Below, one piece after another: positions 1-7,093 of a stretch of DNA of 64,000 nucleotides; the stretch's first letter is position 1, and every line of letters begins with the position of its first letter. Below the pieces are notes generated by a model. That model saw nothing but the letters and a program-made list of their open reading frames with translations, was not told the DNA's origin and ran no database searches. Source of the DNA: Lamellibrachia columna (taxonomy: Eukaryota; Annelida; Polychaeta; Sabellida; Siboglinidae); the NCBI GenBank assembly GCA_963662155.1, contig OY759263.1, forward strand, positions 10,369,040 through 10,433,039. The letters are read 5' to 3'. The position numbers and the translations under genes were made by a program.

Positions 1-115
1 TTAGCTTTTCAATCCTCACTTTTATCACCATCCGGTTGCGGTTGCGCGCGCAGCCGGATGTACATAGCTCCATCTAGCGATTGATACATACCACACGCGT
101 GCAATCCCCCTAGCG
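1..115. repeat. Left terminal inverted repeat of the Polinton
   Basis: It matches the reverse complement of 17006-17119 except at positions 69 and 86 and for one extra T near 105. In protein-primed elements the terminal repeats contain the replication origins; that role is inferred here. Confidence 0.95.
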
Positions 116-473
116 GGTGTTATAGCAACCGATGCGTGCAAGCGCACGTGCGCACGCGTGCGTGCGTGTGTGTGTGGTCTTCTGGATAACACGTGCGCTC
201 TTTAGCGACTGCGACTGAATGACGAATGGGGAGATTTTTCAGGTAACAGGGTGCGCTCTCTAGCGACTGCGACTGAATGACGGGCGGGTTGGTGGACTGA
301 CGGGCGGGGACACCTAACGGACTCATGTTTTTGACCTAGTAAGGAGACGAACAAAAGCGTACGGTGCACACGTATTTTATTGAATAAAACAAAGCGGTAG
401 TGATACAATCGTAACGATAACAGTACAAGCGTGTTCAAATGAATACAACGGGTGTCTCCACCTCGCCAGAGGT
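116..473. other. Left subterminal non-coding region with a 32-bp direct repeat
   Basis: No gene is seen. A GCGTGC-rich purine/pyrimidine stretch (130-175) is followed by a 32-bp direct repeat at 193-224 and 251-282 (core GCGACTGCGACTGAATGACG). On the minus strand an AATAAA lies at about 375-380, roughly 95 nt past the protease stop, and could be the poly(A) signal of the capsid/protease transcript. Confidence 0.6.
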
Positions 474-953
474 TCAGTACGACGTGCGATAGTATGGTGT
501 ACCCTTTTTTAGTAGGTTAATCCAATCGAACACACGACAATCGTTAGCGACCAGATCAGTTCGGAATGCGTTTACGAAAGTTCTCATAGGAGCGCCGTTA
601 CATCGAAACATTATATAAGTTACACAATATTGTCCGCAAACGTTAGACAGTGGACTCTGAAGTCTCTTGCTATTATGAGTCCACTCGGAACAGTGTTTGT
701 TCAAGAAGGTGCTGAACACGGCGTGAAGGGGCGGTAGACCGTACGAACAGAAGTATTCACCGCGTCCGTCGGAGGATAGGTACAGCGCTATCCAATGTTC
801 ACCCGGTTCGTCGCCGTCGTCGGTGTTGCACACGAAGGCGATCGGCAAAGCGTCTATTGTTTTAGGCAGTCCGTCTTTGGGTACAACACCACCAAAGATG
901 GACGCGGTGTTCGGATCCATCGCCAGTAGACGCGCGATCTGCAGGGTGTCCAT
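474..953 (-). CDS. PRO: Adenain-like cysteine protease (Polinton PRO)
   Basis: This is a 159-aa C5/Ulp1-fold protease of the kind that matures capsid and core proteins inside virions. The visible motifs are EHWIALYL (His53), LQSP (Gln99, oxyanion hole) and SNVCGQYC (catalytic Cys106), spaced as in adenovirus proteases. The position that normally holds the catalytic acid is Cys69, in EYFCSYG, where relatives have Asp or Glu. The nucleotides there read TTC TGT TCG, so this is not a translation slip. The ATG lies one base after the stop codon of the major capsid gene (TGA-G-ATG), so it is probably translated from the same transcript. The fold assignment is firm; whether the enzyme is active without the acid is open. 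Confidence 0.88.
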   Translation of the reverse strand: MDTLQIARLLAMDPNTASIFGGVVPKDGLPKTIDALPIAFVCNTDDGDEPGEHWIALYLSSDGRGEYFCSYGLPPLHAVFSTFLNKHCSEWTHNSKRLQSPLSNVCGQYCVTYIMFRCNGAPMRTFVNAFRTDLVANDCRVFDWINLLKKGTPYYRTSY

Positions 954-954
954 C

Positions 955-2271
955 TCAGTAGTCGTAGATGACGTTGCGATTCTTGTCGATTTCCAACACG
1001 GATTCGAATTCGGCGTAGGCGACGACGTTCACGGTGGTCAGAAGTGCTGCTCGGAAATGAAATTCGATGCGCAGGTTGCCTTTTTGCACCAGATTGAAGC
1101 AGGGTCCGTCGCACTGGTCGGGGGTCAGATCGAAACAGAAGAAGGTGTAACCGTCTCGGTAGTCGTCGCGAGTCAGACCGTTCCCTTCGTCCTGCCAGAT
1201 CTTGCCGGTCGAGGTGAACAGACTCGTGTAGCACCTGACGAAGAGGTTGTCCTCGAAGTTGGGCTGGAAGGGTTTGGAAGGTATCTGACGTCCGTCCACA
1301 TACACCGAGTGGAAGCCTATGGCGTTGTTCTTGGCGTGAAATGGGTTTTTATCGTACGCACCGTTGTAGGCGTCGTTGTCGATACAGCACAGTACGAGAC
1401 GTTTTGGCAGCGTGTTGAGGAACAGGTTCTCGTGCGTGTGTGATCGAGCCCCCGCGGGAATGGAGTACACCTTCATACTGACGGGTCGTAACGGATACTT
1501 GACCGTACTCTTCTCGAGCGCTTTGATGTGAGCCAATTGCACGGCTGGATTGAGGGTGGCCTTCTTGACGAACAAGGTTGCATTGGTGATCGTTATCTTG
1601 TAATCGGGGGCTGCTCCTCCAGCCATCAACGCAAACGCCGGCTTACTACGCACCAGTCGTATCTTGACGTCGACTCCGTTGATTAGGAATTTATCCTGTA
1701 GAAACATATCCACGTGGAGACGACCCATCATGTCGACCACACGACTGCCTGATATGTATTCTCGTCGAGTCACGAACCCGGGGTTAGGATCGACTCCACC
1801 CGCCAGATCGACGGCACTCATGCGACTAGCCTTGTCCTTGTACCACAGCTGATTCGTCAGCTGCGTCGACTTGGCGCCGACTCCGTAAGTCAACAGCGTT
1901 TCCACGAAGGCCCTATACGGATACGTGTTGGTCGACTGGGTCACGAGCGTGCCGTTCAGGAAGACGTCGACCTGACTAAACAGCGAATGTAGCCAGTTGT
2001 TCACCGGTCCTACGGGTGCAGCAGCGTCGAGATCGGCTCCGTTGGGTTGCGTCACCTTCACCTGCACGTGTAGCATCGTGTTGGCGAGATCTATGTAATC
2101 ATCGCCCGAACCAGGGATGGAGAATTCTATCGGACCTCCAGAGTCCAGAGATGCCGTGGGTTGATGTTCCACCACGTGACTGGCGACGATGCAGTTCTGA
2201 GTGGGAGGTACGGTAAAGAGATCCAGCTCGCTCTTGACTCCCTCACACGACTGTCTATGTACGAATGCCAT
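955..2271 (-). CDS. MCP: Major capsid protein, double jelly-roll (Polinton MCP)
   Basis: The 438-aa product is typical of Polinton/adintovirus hexon-like capsid proteins. The N-terminus has the family signature ELDLFTVPPTQ, then GGPIEFSIPGSGDDYIDLAN (about residues 45-64), then a WLHSLFSQVDVFLNG segment and TYPYRAFVETLLTYG. The C-terminal half contains NPFHAKN and the strand-rich NLRIEFHFR. In the family, the double jelly-roll subunits form trimeric capsomers. A minus-strand TATAAAA lies 80 nt upstream (2351-2357), and the stop is one base before the protease ATG, which suggests a two-gene capsid/protease transcript. The frame is intact. It is shorter than some Polinton capsid proteins but lacks no obvious block. 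Confidence 0.92.
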   Translation of the reverse strand: MAFVHRQSCEGVKSELDLFTVPPTQNCIVASHVVEHQPTASLDSGGPIEFSIPGSGDDYIDLANTMLHVQVKVTQPNGADLDAAAPVGPVNNWLHSLFSQVDVFLNGTLVTQSTNTYPYRAFVETLLTYGVGAKSTQLTNQLWYKDKASRMSAVDLAGGVDPNPGFVTRREYISGSRVVDMMGRLHVDMFLQDKFLINGVDVKIRLVRSKPAFALMAGGAAPDYKITITNATLFVKKATLNPAVQLAHIKALEKSTVKYPLRPVSMKVYSIPAGARSHTHENLFLNTLPKRLVLCCIDNDAYNGAYDKNPFHAKNNAIGFHSVYVDGRQIPSKPFQPNFEDNLFVRCYTSLFTSTGKIWQDEGNGLTRDDYRDGYTFFCFDLTPDQCDGPCFNLVQKGNLRIEFHFRAALLTTVNVVAYAEFESVLEIDKNRNVIYDY

Positions 2272-2350
2272 TGTTGATCTCTCGTTTCTTGAACGTCCGT
2301 CTCTCGCTTCGTCTCTTTACTATAGTGATTGTCGTCTTCGAGGATGGTTG

Positions 2351-2357
2351 TTTTATA
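2351..2357 (-). promoter_or_regulatory. TATA box for the capsid-protease unit
   Basis: TATAAAA reads on the minus strand, 80 nt before the major capsid ATG, in the only sizeable gap (2272-2400) of the structural gene block. Confidence 0.6.
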
Positions 2358-2400
2358 CCCTTAGTTAAAGTCAGGCTGTTGTGGTGTGTTCTCGTAGGTC

Positions 2401-2796
2401 TTATACACGAGCGTCATTGTCGAATATGTCCATCTCTCGTTTCTTGGACGTCTGTTTCTTGCGTCGACGCTTTACCGCAGTGATTCTCGCCTTCGCAGTC
2501 GGTCGCTTTACACGTTTACCCGGGGTAGGTCGAAGTCCCGTCAACACGGCATCGGTGACGCGTCGCTTGGCGGCCGTTTTTATGTTCTGACCCGATAAGA
2601 CATCGCCGGCTATACGAACGCCGGTCTTCAACGCACCCCTACCCAAAGCCACAGCGCCTCTCTTGAGGAGTGGCATGACGCTGCGCAACAGACCACCGAA
2701 CAGACTGCCCAGTCCGTGACCTCGTTGGTATTGTGCACCGGCGAAGTAGGGTAGCGCACCGCCAGCCTGACGCGCGTAATAATCGTTGTAGTTCAT
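2401..2796 (-). CDS. Small basic virion core protein (pX-like)
   Basis: The protein has 131 aa. The N-terminus is aromatic and glycine-rich (YYARQAGGALPYFAGAQYQ, then GHGLGSLFGGLL), the middle reads ALKTGVRIAGDVLSGQN, and the tail is strongly basic (KRRRKKQTSKKRE). This Tyr/Gly-then-Lys/Arg layout, with the G-x-A-x-DVL motif, recurs in Polintons and adintoviruses, where it is taken to be a DNA-condensing core protein comparable to adenovirus pX/pVII. The start overlaps the penton stop (TAATG). Family assignment rests on pattern; the DNA-binding role is inferred. Confidence 0.75.
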   Translation of the reverse strand: MNYNDYYARQAGGALPYFAGAQYQRGHGLGSLFGGLLRSVMPLLKRGAVALGRGALKTGVRIAGDVLSGQNIKTAAKRRVTDAVLTGLRPTPGKRVKRPTAKARITAVKRRRKKQTSKKREMDIFDNDARV

Positions 2797-3629
2797 TAGA
2801 ACAGTCCTGTCTTACGTCGACGAAAATGAAGCGTCACCGTCACTCGGCCGTATTCGAATGGTACGCGTCGACCCATGTCGTCTCTTATATCCACTTCGAT
2901 CGAGTGGAAGTTCGAGCGTAACAGAGGTATGTAGTGAACGTTAGTGAAACGTTCGGACACCCTGTCACCGTGACGTCCGCTAATCGGAATGGATCGCAAC
3001 AGTGGTGCGAGAGTGTCACCCACTATACAAGACTCCACGACGTCCGTGTATACGTATAGGGTGTTGAATCCCTGCGTCAGGTCCATCACGTCGGGGGCTT
3101 CGAAGTGGAAAGGGTACGAGGAGTCGGAAGTTCGAGAGACGGAGTCGAGTGGCGACGCGGACGTAGCATCCATTTTCGTTCCACTGGCTACGATCTTGTG
3201 GAATCCTAACATGGAAGTAGTCGAACTGTGGTATGGTATGGTGAAAATGGTGTTCTCCGTCATGTGTAACGTCATTTTTTGAGTGACGGAACTATAGCTC
3301 ATTTGAGCTCGTACCTTCTCCGTTCTCAGACTGTACAGTGCGTTGTTGACGTGGTACAACAATGTTAACGGATCGTCGTAATATCCACACGACAATCTCG
3401 AGCGTCGATTTATGTCGGGAGCATCGACCTCTTCGAGGAATAACCAGACATCATCCTCCGTGACGTTGTACCAAGTGTGCGAATACTGCATCTCTGTCAA
3501 TCCGCACTCCCACTCGCCGACCAGATCGACACAGTGAGGCAACTCCGTGACGTAATGGGTCAAGGTGTTGTCGGGGTGCATCTTCATAGAAGCGTTGCTA
3601 GGTAGCGTCATGTAGAAATCAGTCGTCAT
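2796..3629 (-). CDS. Minor capsid (penton-like) protein, single jelly-roll
   Basis: The protein has 277 aa. The N-terminus FYMTLPSNASMK with PDNTLTHYVTELP and GEWECGLTEMQYSH is the hallmark of the Polinton minor capsid family, which models as a single jelly-roll at capsid vertices. The frame is intact. Its ATG lies within the last 11 nt of the upstream membrane-protein gene, and its stop TAA shares an A with the ATG of the core protein gene, so the three are read as one tightly packed unit behind the TATA box at 3944-3950. Confidence 0.82.
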   Translation of the reverse strand: MTTDFYMTLPSNASMKMHPDNTLTHYVTELPHCVDLVGEWECGLTEMQYSHTWYNVTEDDVWLFLEEVDAPDINRRSRLSCGYYDDPLTLLYHVNNALYSLRTEKVRAQMSYSSVTQKMTLHMTENTIFTIPYHSSTTSMLGFHKIVASGTKMDATSASPLDSVSRTSDSSYPFHFEAPDVMDLTQGFNTLYVYTDVVESCIVGDTLAPLLRSIPISGRHGDRVSERFTNVHYIPLLRSNFHSIEVDIRDDMGRRVPFEYGRVTVTLHFRRRKTGLF

Positions 3630-3915
3630 TGCGTTTCAACGTGGGATTGGGTAGTAGATAGCCCAACGAACTGCTCAGCAGAGCCGTCCACAGATTAGAA
3701 TCGTCGTGACCGACAGTCAGGTTGTAGATGCTTATCACGATGACCGTGTACAAGACGACGATCTGACACAGAAACACTATCTCCTCTTTGGGACACTTGA
3801 TACAGAACAGATGCCAAGGAGTGCTGTCGTTCGACGCGTCGGTGCAATCCTCCTCCTCCTCCTCCTCTTCCTCCTCCTCTACGACGATAGTGTGTGGTGT
3901 CGTGTCTTGCTCCAT
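3619..3915 (-). CDS. Small conserved Polinton membrane protein (98 aa)
   Basis: An N-terminal run of acidic residues (about 12 Glu/Asp near residues 13-25) precedes a hydrophobic helix (FLCQIVVLYTVIVISIY, about residues 48-64). A conserved C-terminal block follows (LWTALLSSSLGYLLPNP). I recognise this helix-plus-LLPNP layout from other animal Polintons, but no function is established. One membrane helix is certain by composition; the second hydrophobic patch may be a re-entrant or second helix. The C-terminus overlaps the penton start by 11 nt, and a TATA box is 30 nt upstream. It could be an entry- or assembly-related virion membrane protein; that is inference. Confidence 0.72.
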   Translation of the reverse strand: MEQDTTPHTIVVEEEEEEEEEEDCTDASNDSTPWHLFCIKCPKEEIVFLCQIVVLYTVIVISIYNLTVGHDDSNLWTALLSSSLGYLLPNPTLKRNDD

Positions 3916-3943
3916 AATGACAATCCGTCTTGCGTCGTTTAGT

Positions 3944-3950
3944 CTTTATA
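3944..3950 (-). promoter_or_regulatory. TATA box for the membrane protein/penton/core unit
   Basis: The minus strand reads TATAAAG 30 nt before the 98-aa gene's ATG. The TAA of this motif (3946-3948) is also the stop codon of the integrase. Confidence 0.6.
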
Positions 3951-4995
3951 GTGAAGTGAGCGACCTGGCGTCGATCCAGCTGTTGAATTTGGACGGGTGT
4001 CCGAACCATTTCACCAATGCCTCCGTTCGAGGGCCAACCTTACGACGTTCCAACACCGCTTCCACTCGGAACTCTTTATCGCTCGCTATCACCACTTTTT
4101 GCAGCTCCAGTTCGTAGAAGGCACCTTCCAGCACGTCGCCGAGATCGTCTCGTAGACGGTACACGGGTGGATCGGAGGGGTGAACTTCGTGTACGGTGAA
4201 CGCCTCTTCGCTCCAGTTCGTCTCGTAGCCCTTTTCGAACGTGCCTTTGTACCTGCTGATGCGCACGCGATCCGACACACGTAACTTAGGCACACCCTTA
4301 CCGTCGTGTCCGTACAGACGTTGCCACACCGTTTCTTGATTCTTTGTGGTCACCTGCGACGGAGCCATACCGAGACTGCGGTGGCGGGTGTTGTTGTACG
4401 TTCGCACCAGATCCGGAAGGACGTCGATGTAACGCCACGACTGAACTTTCGTGAAGTAGCGCCACATGCGCTCCTTCAACGTCCTGTTGAAACGTTCCAC
4501 AATGCTCGCCTTCGTCTCCGCGTTGTGCGTGGCGAAGTGATGGACGCCTCGTTTTCGTAAGAGCGTCTGAACGGATTTATTCAGAAATTCCATTCCTCGA
4601 TCCGTCTGTAACGTCTGCGGAGGGTCGTCCGCGAATGCGATTCGCAGAGCGGCGACCAACGACGCGGCGGACTTGCTAGGTATAGGAATGCATTTGGCTC
4701 GTTTCGAAAAGACGTCGATCGTCGTGAGGAGAAAGGTCATACCGTCGTTGTCGTTTTTCAACGTCTTCAGATCGACGAGATCGGCCTGCCACTGTTGATT
4801 CATACCACCCACGATAACGCGTCGTCTCTTGAAACGCCGTCTCGCTGGTTTGTGTAAGCTGTAGGCGTCCTGTTCCGACAACCACCGCGCGACTACTTTC
4901 CGAGGCGCATGCGTGACGCGTCGCAAGGCGTCGACTCCTCCGTAACTACCTACCCGACTCGGATCGAAATAGACCTTCTTCAGTGTCTTCGTCAT
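3946..4995 (-). CDS. INT: Retroviral-type (rve) integrase with C-terminal chromodomain
   Basis: The product (349 aa from the ATG at 4995) catalyses insertion of the element. The RNase-H-like core has the DDE residues Asp72 (WQADLVDL), Asp132 (QTDRGMEF) and Glu167 (ASIVERFNRTLKERM), with 34 residues between the last two. A chromodomain follows at about 305-345 (FRVEAVLERRKVG..ALVKWFG..FNSWIDA), as in most Polinton integrases, and probably guides targeting to chromatin. The open frame continues upstream to 5217, but that extension is low-complexity, lacks integrase similarity and is overlapped in another frame by a 51-aa membrane ORF, so the Met at 4995 is preferred. All catalytic residues are present. 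Confidence 0.93.
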   Translation of the reverse strand: MTKTLKKVYFDPSRVGSYGGVDALRRVTHAPRKVVARWLSEQDAYSLHKPARRRFKRRRVIVGGMNQQWQADLVDLKTLKNDNDGMTFLLTTIDVFSKRAKCIPIPSKSAASLVAALRIAFADDPPQTLQTDRGMEFLNKSVQTLLRKRGVHHFATHNAETKASIVERFNRTLKERMWRYFTKVQSWRYIDVLPDLVRTYNNTRHRSLGMAPSQVTTKNQETVWQRLYGHDGKGVPKLRVSDRVRISRYKGTFEKGYETNWSEEAFTVHEVHPSDPPVYRLRDDLGDVLEGAFYELELQKVVIASDKEFRVEAVLERRKVGPRTEALVKWFGHPSKFNSWIDARSLTSL

Positions 4996-4997
4996 CG

Positions 4998-5153
4998 TTA
5001 AAACAGAAGATCCGACGCGTTGACGACGATGTCGGTGATGTTGACGGTTCTCGAGTACTGACGAATGACGAGGAGTGCACTGACGTATAGCAGAACGCAC
5101 GTTATTGCTCCCACAACGGTGATGAACGAACAACAGTCTGGTAACGAAATCAT
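4998..5153 (-). CDS. Putative 51-aa single-pass membrane microprotein upstream of the integrase
   Basis: A short open frame starts at ATG 5153 and ends with TAA at 4998-5000, two bases before the integrase ATG. It encodes a short N-terminus with two Cys (PDCCSF), one hydrophobic helix (about residues 10-31, ITVVGAITCVLLYVSALLVI) and a polar tail (RQYSRTVNITD). Its ATG is the first one downstream of the minus-strand TATATAA at 5294-5300, which supports translation from the integrase transcript. No family is recognised. The tight stop/start spacing matches that of the other structural genes. The main doubt is that it is short. Confidence 0.5.
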   Translation of the reverse strand: MISLPDCCSFITVVGAITCVLLYVSALLVIRQYSRTVNITDIVVNASDLLF

Positions 5154-5277
5154 AGTCCGAATAACACCTGTTGTATAAGAATACCGACTGTAATGTCACC
5201 GAACAAGATAAGTCCACTAAACGATATCGAAGCGACGATGCGTGTCTTACGAACCCAACGATATGAGTGGGTTACGA

Positions 5278-6018
5278 CTACGAAGCAGTCTCCTTATATA
5301 AACCGAGCCAACGAGGTGGCGTGGGTGTGGGGCGTCTCGGACGAGCGAGGGGTGTCCAACGTAGAGATTTTCGAGGACCAACAACAGCACGCGGGGTAGT
5401 TGCAGATCGTCGAGGGAGAGAGTCCGTTTGTATGTAGGTTCTCCTGGTGGCGTTACCGATCAACTCCATGGGTATGTTGGCTGTGCGGAGTTGCTTCGCG
5501 AGCGATTGCCAACCCGTCGGTGCGTCGGTCTTTCTCTTACGCAACAGATCGTGAACGAGATCCACCGCGTTACTTCCCGCAATGGGAACACCCTTGTGCA
5601 CGAGTTCGTCACGATCGTTCCACGTGACGTTTCTTTTGAGATGTTCCATCAATCGTCTGGCTTTGGCTTGCAGACTCTTGGGAACGGTATCCAAGACGGT
5701 AGCCTCCAGTCTTCTAATAGGAGTATCCTCATCCTTCTCCTCATCTTTCGTCTTTGAAGCTTTCGTCGATTCGTTCACCGAGATCGTGCGTATCGGTTCC
5801 TTGACGCGTTTGTCGACCAGATCGTTGTACCGTTGCAACACCTGATTATACAGCGTCACCTTTATCCCATCGTCGAGGTCCTTTCTATCGAGGATGGTCT
5901 TCATCTCCTCGTCAAGGGTTTGCACTATTTTACCTACGGTATCCGTTGGATGAGGTTGCGAGCGAAGTGCATCCAACAATCGAGGGTCTACCAAAGCCAT
6001 CTTTCGCGCGTGATCCAT
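5278..6018 (-). CDS. Conserved Polinton protein of unknown function (246 aa)
   Basis: It begins MALVDPRLLDAL (Met at residue 7; an in-frame Met lies six residues earlier). It then has a helix-rich N-terminal half (TLDEEMKTILDRKDLDD..VTLYNQVLQRY), a charged Lys/Glu linker (about 85-100), and a conserved C-terminal domain (VPKSLQAKARRLMEHL, WNDRDELVHKG, NAVDLVHDLLRKRK, PTGWQSLAKQLR). The arginine/proline-rich last 40 residues look less conserved. I recognise this protein as a recurrent Polinton/adintovirus companion gene, but its job is not known to me. It starts 4 nt after the stop of the 122-aa gene, so both probably share the TATA box at 6427-6433. Confidence 0.7.
   Translation of the reverse strand: MDHARKMALVDPRLLDALRSQPHPTDTVGKIVQTLDEEMKTILDRKDLDDGIKVTLYNQVLQRYNDLVDKRVKEPIRTISVNESTKASKTKDEEKDEDTPIRRLEATVLDTVPKSLQAKARRLMEHLKRNVTWNDRDELVHKGVPIAGSNAVDLVHDLLRKRKTDAPTGWQSLAKQLRTANIPMELIGNATRRTYIQTDSLPRRSATTPRAVVGPRKSLRWTPLARPRRPTPTPPRWLGLYKETAS
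5294..5300 (-). promoter_or_regulatory. TATA box for the microprotein-integrase unit
   Basis: The minus strand reads TATATAA inside the last codons of the upstream 246-aa gene, about 140 nt before the 51-aa ORF. Confidence 0.45.
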
Positions 6019-6022
6019 GCGT

Positions 6023-6391
6023 CTAATTCTTGGTGAAGAACACCTGACGAAGCAAGGGTAGCAAGACCGAACCCGCCAACGGAGCTAGGAAGGCCGATAG
6101 GAAACCTCCGCTCTGACCCTCGCCGATCTGGGGTAACAAGAGGCGTTTTCTCCGGGCTGCGGTCGTGTTTTTTCGAGCCAACTCGCGTAACTTCGTCCTG
6201 TATTTACCCAATCGGCGCCTCTGTAAAGCGGTCAATGGAATGTTTTTCGTTAGTATGTTGTAAGCACACTCGGCTAGTGCACACAGCAACTTGGCATCTG
6301 CGTTGGCGATGATGGCCTTTTTTATGTTGTTGTTCTTGACTCTGGCCAGAGCCTGGATACACAAAATGTGTCTCTTCACGAGCGCGGACAT
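6023..6391 (-). CDS. Conserved Polinton helical protein with hydrophobic C-terminus (122 aa)
   Basis: The start is ATG 6391 (MSALVKRHILCIQALA), 36 nt downstream of a TATAAAA; an upstream open extension lies within the ATPase gene and is ignored. The N-terminal 85 residues are helical (ALAECAYNILTKNIPLT, RRLGKYRTKLRELARK). A basic stretch follows, then a glycine-bounded hydrophobic helix (GGFLSAFLAPLAG..LLPLL). This protein type is very common in animal Polintons. Its C-terminal helix has been compared with membrane-active peptides of other virions, so a pVI-like membrane-lysis role is possible but not shown. It sits between the ATPase and the 246-aa gene. Confidence 0.72.
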   Translation of the reverse strand: MSALVKRHILCIQALARVKNNNIKKAIIANADAKLLCALAECAYNILTKNIPLTALQRRRLGKYRTKLRELARKNTTAARRKRLLLPQIGEGQSGGFLSAFLAPLAGSVLLPLLRQVFFTKN

Positions 6392-6426
6392 GGTGCGAAT
6401 GAAGAGACTATCCACACACTCGATCG

Positions 6427-6433
6427 TTTTATA
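6427..6433 (-). promoter_or_regulatory. TATA box for the 122-aa/246-aa unit
   Basis: TATAAAA on the minus strand, 36 nt before ATG 6391. The TAA inside it (6429-6431) is the stop codon of the ATPase gene. Confidence 0.6.
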
Positions 6434-7055
6434 CCTTCGGTAAGTACACGTACTGCACGTCGTCATCTGGAAAGATGGCCGTGCGCAGACGCATGTCCTC
6501 GGGCGTGTCCTGTTTGAGATCGACCAATAGATACCCGTACGGTATCGCTGTGGCGTCTTTAAACGCCTCTTGCACAAACTTACCGCGTCCCGGATACATC
6601 TGTCGAGCCAAGGTCGTCATCTGTGACGCATCACGTGGATTCTTGAACACCACCATGTACTGCGAATTCAGACTGATGGTGCGACTCTCTTTGTTTTTAG
6701 GGAACAGGTTCTGCACGAGATACAGCACGGACGTGTTCCTGTGGTGGCTTTTTTTAGTGAACAAGGTCGTGACCCGTTCGTCCGTTTCCGCCATGAGATC
6801 GTCTATGACGATGAGGTTCCTAGTTGTCGGATCGAACATGGCCGCCGTCGGTAACCCTTCCTCGAATCGCACGTGACTCAAGTCCATCGTTGCGTAAGCC
6901 TCTTGCCATTCTCCGTAACACCACGTTATTTGTTCGGGTGGTGGATCGATCATTGCAGTGGCGTGACGCAACATACGCGTCACGAAAGTACTCTTACCGC
7001 ATCCCGTCGGTCCGGCGATGATGCACGTGAAGGGGTGTTTCCATCGCGCGTCCAT
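6429..7055 (-). CDS. ATP: A32/FtsK-like DNA-packaging ATPase
   Basis: The 208-aa ATPase belongs to the HerA/FtsK superfamily that pumps genomes into double-jelly-roll capsids. The Walker A motif is GPTGCGKST (residues 15-23) and the Walker B motif is LIVIDDLM (about 80-87). The YLVQNLFPKNKESRTISLN block with its sensor-like Gln/Asn is typical of Polinton ATPases, as is RQMYPGRGKF near residue 155. It starts 38 nt after the polymerase stop; no clear TATA box is seen in that gap, so it may be read with the polymerase or from a promoter inside it. The frame is intact. Confidence 0.93.
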   Translation of the reverse strand: MDARWKHPFTCIIAGPTGCGKSTFVTRMLRHATAMIDPPPEQITWCYGEWQEAYATMDLSHVRFEEGLPTAAMFDPTTRNLIVIDDLMAETDERVTTLFTKKSHHRNTSVLYLVQNLFPKNKESRTISLNSQYMVVFKNPRDASQMTTLARQMYPGRGKFVQEAFKDATAIPYGYLLVDLKQDTPEDMRLRTAIFPDDDVQYVYLPKV

Positions 7056-7093
7056 GGTCCGTTATGACAGACCATCGAACTGCATCGTCTTAT

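Noticed and set aside
823..1443. 206-aa plus-strand open frame
   Set aside because: Antisense shadow of the capsid and protease genes; no similarity of its own.
4996..5217. 74-aa N-terminal extension of the integrase
   Set aside because: Composition is unlike the integrase family, and the region is better explained by the 51-aa membrane ORF in another frame.
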